Of a DNA stretch of 64,000 nucleotides, positions 1 through 10,462 are shown one piece after another. Origin of the DNA: Cymbidium sinense (taxonomy: Eukaryota > Streptophyta > Magnoliopsida > Asparagales > Orchidaceae). A model generated the notes under the pieces. That model had not been told where the DNA came from and ran no database searches. It was given only the letters and a program-made list of their open reading frames with translations. The stretch lies in contig CM038221.1 in the NCBI GenBank assembly GCA_021442155.1, positions 146,373,601-146,437,600 on the forward strand. Reading direction: 5' to 3'. Made by a program: the position numbers and the translations under genes. Within the stretch, counting starts at the first letter, position 1, and each line of letters opens with the position of its first letter.

Positions 1-1640
1 CACACTCAATACTTTCTCGATTACTACCGCAAAGGCAAGTGGAAATAATCCGCTGTTGGCATCAATTCCAATGTAAGGAGTAGAGTCCCCTCAGATTACC
101 TAGAGGAAAGTCCCATCCAGACATAAAATCGCAAGAATGCCAACCAAGAATGGAAGGCTCAAGGACTGAATAATCATTGAAATCGATGGCTCGAATGACC
201 GCATCTGTAGAATCATGGCATTGCTGAGCATATAGTAGACATGAATTTCTCCAATGATCGATAAGATTCCTCCCAACTTTCAAAAATAACCTTCAATGCC
301 TTGCGATGTGCATCCCAAGCTTTCATGTACGACACTCGTATGTTAAATTTTGACTCAATACGGCCAATAATCTCTCTGGGCTTTAAATCCAGATGACGCC
401 TAAATGCAAGTTGAATGAAATAGAAATCAGGCCGCATATTGCCTATGTCCAAGATCGAGACCGACTACATGTCGCGTGCTTATACTGCCAATTCTCCATG
501 CACCTCCTAATCTCTTACTTGAACTTGCATGTAAGTGTCACATGCAAGGTGTAGCCTGGTTCGCATTTTGAGTGCACAATATGGTAAACTTGGATTTATT
601 TGAGGCGTAGATCACATACGACGTTGTTAATGATATCAACCTCAATCACAAAACAACATTCGCTTATCAAGAAAGCACATACCTTCATGCGTTCATCCGA
701 ATGCAACTTTCATAAAAGTTGACTCATCTGAAGGTCCATCAAATGTTAGCTCTTCATCCCATTCTCTGACTGTTTGAGCATGACGCGTATACTCATTGTT
801 AGATAGCAAGTACTCCGCTATTTGGCTTGTTTTAACTGAGTAGTCCCTAATAAGCTCTCGACATTTGTTAGATGGATATTTGCCTTAAAGAAGATCCATC
901 ATCACTATCGCCTCATCATCATCACTTGTGCATAAGGCATAGTTTCATACCCATCACCTACGCCACCCTCAAAGATCACTAATTGCGAACTTGTACGCTA
1001 CATTACCAGAGGCACGTACCTGTGCAGCCTCGCCGGCGCTTTCATGCAAAATCATGTGATGAATTCATCACTAATTGAAGCCCTGGATGCTCTCATTAAT
1101 GGCAACATCTCTTTCCTCACAATTTAACTCGAACTTCAACATAAATTACTATGGTTGCACTGCGCTTGAGATTCACATACTTCGTCATCAATAATATGTA
1201 GCGATAAATCCAGCACCAATAGGAAACCGACCTATAAGATTAACACATGACTTTTCATGGTCTAACTTCAATGATCTCATGATTCACTTTTGTAACCCCA
1301 GTAGGTTAGTCCTTCGTGGGATCTGAATTAGTCGATTTTTTTCACCAATATAGGTCGGAAAGAAATTATCAACAACATTCAGTTCGTCATCATAATAAAG
1401 AACTATGCATAGCTTCAACTCATATTCAACTAACAACAACTCCAACCAGAATTCTTCCTCTCCCCGTTGGTGAGAAAAATATTTCAAGATATAATACAAT
1501 CGATCATTGTAGTTGGCATATTTTGCAAACTCATAAAGGACAAAGGGAGAGTAGATTCTAATCATCATTTTCATAAAGATGAATACCGCATAAATGGAAT
1601 TGCACCAAATCATATTGCAGAAGACATATGGCTACCTAAC
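1..1640 (-). pseudogene. MULE transposase remnant, copy 1
   Basis: Decayed transposase of a Mutator-like element, read on the minus strand. At 1-80 one frame reads IGIDANSGLFPLAFAVV, which matches the part of the MULE catalytic (DDE) domain just after its first aspartate motif. At 213-452 lies the region upstream of the catalytic domain, with the words KPREIIGRIESKFNIRVSYM and KAWDAHRKALKVIF, typical of plant MuDR-like proteins. N-terminal sequence is scattered over about 450-1613, including an open stretch at 1284-1613. Frames change and stops intervene between these blocks, so it cannot make a full protein. The C-terminal half is outside the window. The same protein family is found, equally broken, at 5480-7530. 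Confidence 0.72.
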
Positions 1641-3056
1641 ACAACTCTCAAATCACCAAACGGCATTGCACCAAAATCGCTAAGAGAAATCGCATCTCAA
1701 AGTTTAGTAATGATAAATTATTAAATAAATTATTATTAAGTTAATCGAAATATGTTCAATTTTCTAACAATTATTCTATTTCAAATTTAATTATCAACCT
1801 CATTAGCCATGTGAAGGAGACCCATGAAACTCGTGTCATCATGATAAGTGAGCAATAGTAATATGAAAACAAGAATGTGACTGAGATTATTTTGTAATAA
1901 AAAATATGTTTTAAAATTTTATAAATCGTTAGTCAATTTAGATGCATTTATATTTATTTTTATTTTTTTAATTATCATATTTATGTATTTATATCTATCA
2001 TCATTAAATTATTAAAAAATTATAAAAATCAAAATATCTCCACTTTTGATGCAAAATAATGAAATGGAGATCTTATTCTAAAAAAACTGAAATATGTTAG
2101 AAACATATTGAACTTCATTCAAACTCTTCATTCAAATAGGTTCAAACTCTTATTTGAAAATAGATTTGAACAGTGTTTGAATATGGCTTAAATATTTTGA
2201 AAATTCTTTTCCAATATTTGCATAATGTTTGAATAACTCAAGTTATAATTATATTTGATTGCCACAACCAAAACATAACAAATATAGTTATAATAGAGCC
2301 AAGTAATATACATAATGCTTCAAAATGCCGTTACTTCATCATGCAACCATTTAGTGACACATTAAGAATTATAATTGATCCAAACAATTATACTATTCTT
2401 AAAATGACAAGAGGGTGAATTAGAAACTATTATGAAAGGAATAAACACATGGCTTATGAATATCTCAAAAGATCATTCCTAATGTGAAGAAAATGTTGCA
2501 TTCGGAAAAATACAAATGTAGCTAAATAACTCGGAAATAAGCAAAATCGACACCACAAAGCAAAATCTATGACAAGTTACGATTTACGGAAAAATTACCT
2601 TAATCCGATCTAACTAAGAAATAACCATTCTCGACTCGACGATGTGTGAGCTCTCCTTGTAAGACTTTAGCCGGCTTCGCTGAAATCCGGAGGAGAGTAG
2701 CGACGGTTGGGAGGAAAAGACAAAGAAAATCGCTGATTTGTTTGCGAATAGGCGGCGACCTCTCCTTGTCGGCCACCACCTCCCTCGGTGGTGTTTGTTG
2801 CCGAAATCCCGCCAAACGAAGGAGCGATGGAACGGAGGCCGACGAATAGGAAAGGAAAGTAGATCGCTCACGCTTTTGATAAAGGCGATGAGCCGGGCCG
2901 TCCGCTTGATCTGACGACTGACGTGGCTTCCACGCCCCAAGTCTCCCAGTTCTAGCCGTCCGGCCGACGACGACTGGCCTATTTTCATAAAAAAAAATTT
3001 TCGATGCCTAAATTGCTAATTATGATTAACAATGTGTCTATTTAAAAAAATTTGCC
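1..3056 (-). mobile_element. MULE (Mutator-like) DNA transposon, partial, copy 1
   Basis: Right-hand (5') part of a Mutator-like element on the minus strand; the other end lies beyond the window. The minus strand of 1-450 translates in pieces to MULE transposase sequence. 2600-2990 is a GC-richer, non-coding-looking segment like the one just inside the right end of the complete MULE at 4902-8659. The terminal sequence at about 2985-3056, read on the minus strand, begins GGCAAATTTTTTTAAA and is alignable with the termini of that second MULE (GGCAATTTTTTTAAAC), though clearly diverged. Family membership is inferred from the shared transposase and the similar ends. No target duplication can be tested because the left end is missing. 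The exact right boundary rests on the GCC at 3054-3056. Confidence 0.7.
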
Positions 3057-3429
3057 AATTACTTGCCCATATCACATCACTAATCTTTTTGCTACAATGG
3101 TAAATTAACTTAAGTCTTTTTTTTAATCACAAACTGAAGCAACAGGAATCCTTTACCAAAGAAGAAATAACAACCGGACTTAGAAGAGGTAACTAGCTCA
3201 CCTGAGTGGCAGCTATTTACATGAGGAATGAGAGCCTCAAACTGTAAATATCAATGAGATAACGACCCTTTATTTAGATGTGGAGGGGATAGAATATGCA
3301 ATATAAAATGACCGGTCTTCGTTGACTGGTGGCTTCTTCATCATTTCCATATATCTAACTGCATTTATTGATACTTAAATGCAGAGACTTGACTGCTTCA
3401 TGCGCTTAACTGAAGGGTATGGTTACTAG

Positions 3430-4495
3430 TATATTAGCTATTGTTCACTTTTCCTAAATATTATTTAGGCATTATTTTTAATGATAGAAATTAACTTTGA
3501 GTGTTTTTTTTTATATTTAAGAAGTTTTCATTGATCCATCTCGACAAAATATTTGTGCAAGTTTTCTATGTAGACTTTTCTAGTATAATATTTTTCTGAA
3601 AAAATCCTTGTGTTGCTTAATAAGCCACGCTGCTTTCTTTGTATTTGAAAATGCTTGTTGAATATAATACTGTTGCGTATCAAAAAATTAATTATAATAA
3701 AATAAAATTTTATGTCTTAACTTATATGAAATTCAGCACATACATAAATAATTGAAAAGAAAATAAGAAACTCTAGAATTTTTACGTAAAAAAATCTCAA
3801 AAAGTGAGAAAAAATTACGAGGTCTTGCCCAGTAAACATACTCCACTATATATTTATTTTGGAGTATAAAATTTAAATCTTCCTGATAATAGAATTATAA
3901 GATTACAATGGGAATTTAATTCTAGTGTATCATATTTTTCTAATTTAATCCTTGATCATATAAAATTGATCAATAATGTTCTGTCATATAAAAATAGAGA
4001 TATAAAATTGATCTTAATTTAGCATGAGGAATTAGTTTGGATCTATTTTGTATAGATTGAGTATTAAATTGGAGAAATGTGATATTATATGTTTAAAATG
4101 GACAAATTTAAATATTCAAGAGACTATTTTGAGATTAGTCTTTGCATGAGTGTTATTTGCTCTATCATTTATTGAAAATCATAGAGTAACGTACAAGGAT
4201 TGTAGTATAGTGTTTGATCTATTATAAATTCAACTTGATAGCTAGTTAGGGATCTCCATTTTTAAGCCCTCAACTCATGACACTCTTTAAGATCTTCCTG
4301 TGGTCTAAGAAATTATCTGTTTTCATGATTTCTAACTCTCTTATGATCTACAATCACATGCTCTTAATTCCTCACTCTTGGTCTTGTTACCATTATTTTG
4401 ATATCCTTTAGTGTTTTAAAGTAGAGACTATAATGAAGATTTAGAAGAATCCTTGGGAGAGGTACAAAAGATGTGTGGTGATATATATGTCTAAT
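3430..4495 (+). repeat. Dispersed repeat A, copy 1
   Basis: This stretch is alignable by eye with 41935-43180 in the same orientation. Shared landmarks include ATATTATTTA followed by GAAATTAACT near 3470 and 41960, a long block at 3925-4240 matching 42710-43050, and TACCATTATTTTGATATC near 4390 and 43080. The copies end alike at GGTGATATATAT. Between the matching blocks, 3655-3860 holds sequence unlike copy 2 that resembles the LTR-end-like text at 37650 (AAGAAACTCTAGAATTTT). No coding sequence is seen. Identity as a transposon fragment is likely but the class is unknown. The rest of 3057-4892 shows nothing else beyond a short CCTACCTAT tandem at about 4746-4772. Confidence 0.6.
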
Positions 4496-4892
4496 TTTAG
4501 GTATCGATTCTTCATTTTCTCTATAAATCGACTATTGGGATCTCAAGTTTGAACACATAGGATCAAGCTTCTTTTCATTTACAACTCTTACCCTCACATG
4601 AGAAAAATAAGTGGGTTACTCTGACTCTGATTGGAGGTTTAGTTGCTCATCTAGTTGATTTATGCATTAAAGAATAAGTCACACTCAATAAGATTGAACT
4701 ACCCTAATTCTTAAGATCAATCTCCATCATAATATTATCAAACCTACCTATCCTACCTATCCTACCTATCCTACTATTGATAGTGGTTATTTTTACTTTT
4801 ATTTTTTAGACATTTAGAGCCATATAATGTATGATTATGATGCATGACTCTTATTTCTAAATATTACTTATTTATATTTTGTACATAATATA

Positions 4893-4901
4893 TTTTACTT
4901 T
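4893..4901 (+). other. Target-site duplication, left flank of MULE copy 2
   Basis: TTTTACTTT directly abuts the GGCAATTTTT terminus. The identical nine bases occur at 8660-8668 on the other side. Nine bases is the usual MULE duplication size. Confidence 0.85.
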
Positions 4902-4996
4902 GGCAATTTTTTTAAACTAAGTATGGTTAGAAGCTTAATTATTAAGTATTAATAAAAAAATTTAAAATAGGTATACGCCAATTAGTGACGGCCACC
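4902..4996 (+). repeat. Left terminal inverted repeat of MULE copy 2
   Basis: Begins GGCAATTTTTTTAAACTAAG and continues to about ATTAGTG. It is the inverted partner of 8563-8659. The inner limit is approximate because similarity fades into the GC-rich sub-terminal segment. Confidence 0.85.
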
Positions 4997-5447
4997 ACGC
5001 CGACTCATGGGTTGGTTACGTTGAAGCCAGCCGCCCACTAATCGGACCGCTTCGTGTTATTTTTTTAAGGTGTGATTTGTGAGATAAGTAACAAATCACC
5101 GGGTTTAGAGCTATGAAAAGAACCAAGATTTTTGTGTATACATAGAGTTCCGTACTCATCAAACAAATCTTAATTCTTCAATTTTTGTTCTTTTAAAAAG
5201 TAGAGAGTAATAAACCTACTTTAAAAATAAAGAAAAATGCGCTTTAAACTTGAAATGGTTCGATCATTAAGTTGATAATTTAATGGATGACAATCATATG
5301 AAGTTAACAAATTTATTTCTAAATGGACAAATAATAAGAAGTTCATTATGACATAACCAAATTTAACGGTACATGACTCTCAAGTTTGTAATGAAATAGA
5401 TAAATAAAACGTGCATTAAAAAAGTATAATGTCCTAAACCCTAAAAC

Positions 5448-7530
5448 TCATGAGGTAATGCTGATGAACCTCGCCAGTGTAGCTCCAATGGTGGGGTGGC
5501 CTCCCAAGATGATACATCGCCGCCAACGCCTAGTCCAAGGCGGCTTCTTCCATCGCACTAAAAATGAAGCAAATATAATAGTGTTAATATTGTAAAATCT
5601 AAGTAGCAAGACAACCGAAAGAAAGATAAGCATTATCCTATGTGTAAAATCTAACATATAAGTAAAAGGAAAATGTATCGAACCGTTAATATTATGAGGC
5701 ACGATGACCTCAGAAGTGACCAAATTGCTTTTGCATATGCTACAAGTCGCTACGCTACTTATGTTTTCATCCATTGTGTTTTTAAATCTATTTGTACGAG
5801 GTCGGCCTGACCTTCTGCGAAAGTCAAGTGGCTGCAACGTGACTAATCCATACTACACCGAGATGGCGAATGATCCGGTAGTATGAAATTCATTTATGCC
5901 GCTATACGCCAGAGTGTAGATCGCACACACGCGAGATGGTTCAACCGTCAAATCCTAATGCAAAGAATCACATGTGACATGGACAATGATATATGATCAC
6001 ATTACAATCACAGGTCATTATCAAGAAATCAACTCAATGATCGCTGGATCGCCAAAAACCCGCATCTCACGTGGTTGATATTTACGTGTTCGTGGAAAAT
6101 GCCAAGCCTCCCTTTTAGTACTGTAATGATGGATATCCTTGAGTATAACACAAGCCGACTTCCTTGCCGAGTAGTGGATAACCGCTTTCATGAACGGCTA
6201 CTAAGTTGTAATAGATAAGAAGCTGAATCGGTAAACCACGTGCATTTCAGACACCATTAAAACACTCGATGCATTCATCATTGTCCCATAATGCATACCA
6301 CCATCGTACAAGGGATCATTTTACGGTCACGCTCAAGCCAATTGTACGCTTCTTCTTTAACATTTTAATATCTAACATTATAGTTTGAACGACGAATATC
6401 ATCGCGATACGCCATATACATCTTTTGGCATAGAAACTCAATATCACCAATCCCCAACCTGCGTATGACCTTTTTAAAATTTTCATGCAAATGGTTCAAA
6501 CAATGCCTGAAATGCATGAAAAGATCCGTGAAATCAAAGATGTTTATCAGATATTATGCACAAATCACATCTAGTAGACACTATGGGCAACACATCATGC
6601 AAGCACAGCAAGAACCACAATCACGAATCAACATTCTCGAATTCCACAATAGTAAAAGCTAGAGGAAATAACCCATTATTGCCCATCGATTCCTATGGCT
6701 GTTAATAATGTACCACGATACTTGCCCAACAAAAAAGTACCGTCTAAGATCAACACTGATCGGCACCTACTCCATCCCATTATTGAAGGTCCAAAGGCCC
6801 AAAAAGTCTCGAAATGCAGTGGTAGATTGAATTATGTAGACTGCACTAGGTAAAGTACTACAAACTGATTCCATATAAAGACCGAGTCCATGGACTCTTT
6901 CCAACCGCCAAATATTGCTTTTATGCTTTACGCAGATCCCAAGCTTTCATATACAAAACTTTAACATTGAATTTCGACTCCATTCTACCTATAATCTCTC
7001 AGGCTTGATCAATGTGTCCGATCATGTATAATGGTACGTGAATTTTTCACCGCCGATGACACTACATCGCATTGACATGATTTTCACCACTTCGATATTC
7101 TCCAAGCACCTGCCTCGCCGCTAATGCAAACGCCACTTACAGGCCTTGTAGACTATCGTTGTACACATACAACCGTAGTTCTTCCGTTAGAGGTAACTGC
7201 TGGAATTGAACATTATTTACTATGCATCACCCAACAAAGAAATTGCACTCGCTTACTAATAAACACATACCTTCAACAAGGTCATTTGGAATTTCAATTT
7301 CATCTATTGCCTGGATGCCAAAGTAAACATCGTTGTCCACTCTCTCGTAGTTTCACACATCCCGACATACTCGAGGACAACATATGACTCTCACCGTTAT
7401 GAAAAAGTGATTTTTCAATTATAATCGTATATTCTCGCACGATTTTAACCCGACAACAACCATCATCACTAATATCCGCCGACTCACTACTTTTACTACT
7501 CATACCGATACTCATCTTCGACCGCAAAGA
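5448..7530 (-). pseudogene. MULE transposase remnant, copy 2
   Basis: Broken transposase of the complete MULE, read on the minus strand from about 7530 to 5700. N-terminal sequence opens near 7527. A block at about 6930-7000 reads (with stops and shifts) like the KP-EII-R-ESKFNV...MKAWD region seen in copy 1. About 6660-6775 holds the start of the catalytic DDE domain, SVLILDGTFLLGKYRGTLL, including the aspartate of the LDGT motif, followed by an in-frame stop after GIDGQ. About 6390-6540 holds HCLNHLHENFKKVIRR, the conserved histidine-rich stretch late in the MULE domain. The C-terminal tail at about 5700-5840 has RRRSGRPRTNRFKN followed by CSIC, resembling the zinc-knuckle end of these proteins. 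Several frame changes and stops make it non-functional. Confidence 0.8.
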
Positions 7531-8562
7531 CTCTAAGGCACATACGTCATCAACGATACAACATCACCTATATAACTTATAAGTTGAGCAACAAATTATC
7601 ATATTAATTATTATAAGTATAATCAGATAAATGTTGACCATATACTACCTGGGAATCAACTCATCAAAGCTGCGTTGTATCCCCGGAGGTGCTTGTGCAA
7701 TAAAATACTGTGTATGCATTAATGGTATATCTACTGACCTTACTACCGGATCAACTGATGTGGATGCAATATTAACATCTTTCACTTCGACATACAACAC
7801 ACGGAAGCTTCGTGTGTAACTGCAAAACGCCATCGCACAGACGCAAATCTACCCGTGATAACCACTGCTGAGTTACCGTGTGCCGCCTGATCAATGTGCA
7901 AGATTCTCATAATTGTTGTTTCAGAAGCGTGACGCTGTAACCTTAATCGATTTCACCTCCCACGTAACTGATCAACGCCATCGATACTTCCGTCCATAAA
8001 AAGATCGTGAAACAAATTCTCTAATTCTTGTCAAACAAACTATATTTTTAACACTGAATCGCAATTCTACGAAACATACAACTCAAGTCCCAAACAAAGT
8101 CTAAAATACTACTCAAATTCCTACCATACATACTCTATTACTTTATAAATTGATAAGTAGGATTTACCGTGAGTTTACAAATAACGATGGGGATGTAAAA
8201 AACAAGTCGAATACACAGAAACTTCCCCAAACAAAATGGAGCCACCGGAATCTTCAAGCTAATGTTGGCTTCAAACCCTATATGAGAGAGTGTCAAACGC
8301 CAGAACGCTGGGTTTGGCAAGAAAACAAGTTTATTTATACAGGGAGACGCACAATGCAAGGTTGGAGATACCGGGTGAAGCTCGATGTTCAGAACGCGGC
8401 GAACGGATGTTGCTTCCGAAGCTCGAGAGGGGAGGAATGGAGGAGTCCCCGAGGAGCCAACAAATCGATAATCGACGGCCTAATAAGATTTTCGAGGCCA
8501 CGCCCAATTAGTGCGACCTCACTTAACGTGGCCACGCCCACGGAAATGGTCGGCCAATCGCT

Positions 8563-8659
8563 TCACTAATGGGCGAATTATACCTATTCTTAAATTTTTT
8601 TTATTAATACTTAATTATCTAATTAAGCTTCTAACTATACTTAGTTTAAAAAAATTGCC
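8563..8659 (-). repeat. Right terminal inverted repeat of MULE copy 2
   Basis: Its reverse complement starts GGCAATTTTTTTAAACTAAG and matches 4902-4996 closely. It carries GATA inserted in the middle relative to the left copy. Confidence 0.85.
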
Positions 8660-8668
8660 TTTTACTTT
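8660..8668 (+). other. Target-site duplication, right flank of MULE copy 2
   Basis: TTTTACTTT, identical to 4893-4901. Confidence 0.85.
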
Positions 8669-9350
8669 TTATGCTTATATTATGATCATTTGATATATGC
8701 TAATTAGCCATTGAAGCGGTGATCAAGCGGTTGAGAGTGAGTTTAACTATTGCTTGTGAGAATTCTAGCGCATGTTTACATTTTGGTGCTCACCAATTCA
8801 TATATATATATAAGTTTGAAGGCCGCTCAATCAAAGTAGATGAAAACAAGCGTGCCTCAAAACGATAAGGATGAATTTGAGAACCCTAATTTTCTCACGG
8901 CTCTACGGTCAGATTCTGCCAAGTACTGTTGTGCTGTTGAGCCTTATAGATTACACGTTGATTCATTTCATGAATCTAAGTCGGTTCGAGATCGTACCTC
9001 GCATTAAAAAAAACTAGTTTTTAATAAAGCATAGACTTCCGATTCCAACAGGTACCAACGCTACATTAAATAGAACCGACTAATATACATATAGATAGAT
9101 TGTCGTCATTTCTTCCTTTGATTGCGCTCTACTGCCAACTTCTCAACCAAAAACCACATTAAGTTCGAACATATTTTCGGCACAAGCTGAAAATAAAAAT
9201 AAATAAACAAATAAAGAAAAAAGAAAAGGTTACGTGCCAAACCTTAATCAAGATTTTATGTTCATCCAGACAGAGCCGTGCATAATTTCGACGCAGGGAT
9301 TTCCAATTTTGAAGCGACTAACCAAAAGGGATTAAGAATTCTCTTAATAT
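8669..9350. other. Spacer between MULE and invertase 3' end
   Basis: No gene recognised. A TATATATATATA run lies at about 8802-8813. The stretch contains no long reading frame on either strand and nothing I can match to a transposon. Confidence 0.5.
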
Positions 9351-9356
9351 TTTATT
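9351..9356 (-). terminator. Candidate poly(A) signal of the invertase gene
   Basis: On the minus strand this reads AATAAA, about 85 bases downstream of the invertase stop codon, in AT-rich sequence. Spacing and context fit a plant near-upstream element. Plant signals are loose, so this is a candidate only. Confidence 0.5.
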
Positions 9357-9438
9357 ACAGACAGTTTGTAGATTAAAGAAAAGGAAAGAAAATATAAAAG
9401 CAATCAAATAAGCGTATTCTGTAAAGTAATGAGCATAG

Positions 9439-10404
9439 TTAAATTCCATTCATTAATGGCTTCCTCATCTCCCACGCCTGAAGCTGTATTATCTTCACAT
9501 CTTCAGCCCCGTTGTTGAAAGCAAAAATACGTGCGTTTGATCCAACGGCAAAATTCGGATAAATCCTTGATGTTATACAAGTTCTTCCATTAGCCCCAAA
9601 GCTCTCCACCACCGAGTTATCAATCTATATTCATTAACAAAGAGATTAAGTGTTATAAACTGTAATTAATAATTAGCAGAGAAGATACAGTAGCACGTAA
9701 GGTAAATTAATTACCAGGGTCCTGAGAGATAACTTCCCACCGCTTTTACTCAAGTCATAATCCACAAAGCCTCCATATATTGGTTTGTACAATCCTGATC
9801 TCTTTGAAGATCTGTTAAATTATGCAAAGCAAGGGAAGTAATGGTTAATCTCATTTTAATTCATTAATTAATCAGCAGATTTATGCATTAATCAGCCCAG
9901 TCAATATTCTCTAACAACTCTCTTGACTGAGTGCTAAGCTGTAGGCCTACTTCTTCAAGTTATACGCAACAATATGAAGACGTGGAGAATGAGGAGATGA
10001 TGGTTTTACTCTACTCATGGGTGAAATAATTATAACTTCAGCATAAATTAATGCACTGAAATTCAGACAGATATGAAGAGAAAAAAATAATAATAAACTC
10101 TTAAGTCTGCGGTGAATTTAAATAATGGCAAAATTATTATTTTAAGAAATAATGGAGTTATTTTGCTTAAGTTTTCTCTCATTACAACCACCCTTCTCAT
10201 CTCGCACTAAGATTTATGAAAGGTTGGGCTATAGAGAATGGTTATGTCCTGGAATTTTATTAAAATAAAACTTAAATCTTGGTATTACTTGCAGGAATAA
10301 AAATACTATTTGATTCACCTTGTGATTTTTTTTCTTTTCATTCATTCACGAGAAAAATTGGGGTGGGCAACCGCTACCCTCATATGGTTGACATTAAGAA
10401 ATCA

Positions 10405-10462
<58 letters not shown>

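Larger units (their letters stand above)
4902..8659 (-). mobile_element. Complete MULE DNA transposon with long terminal inverted repeats, copy 2
   Basis: A 3758-base Mutator-like element. Its ends are inverted copies of each other for about 95 bases (4902-4996 and about 8563-8659), starting GGCAATTTTTTTAAACTAAG on both, with only a few mismatches and one four-base gap. A perfect 9-base target duplication (TTTTACTTT) flanks it. The minus strand carries a decayed transposase between about 5480 and 7530. GC-rich segments of 50-200 bases lie just inside both termini (about 4985-5055 and 8370-8560). Long inverted repeats plus a 9-base duplication plus MuDR-type transposase words identify the superfamily. 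Ends well conserved relative to a ruined gene would fit mobilisation in trans, or simply slow decay. Confidence 0.9.

Noticed and set aside
2614..2988. 124-codon minus-strand frame near the end of MULE copy 1 as a captured gene
   Set aside because: Arginine-rich composition, overlapping frames open on both strands, no domain, and position in the GC-rich sub-terminal part that the second MULE also has. Gene capture cannot be excluded but is not supported.
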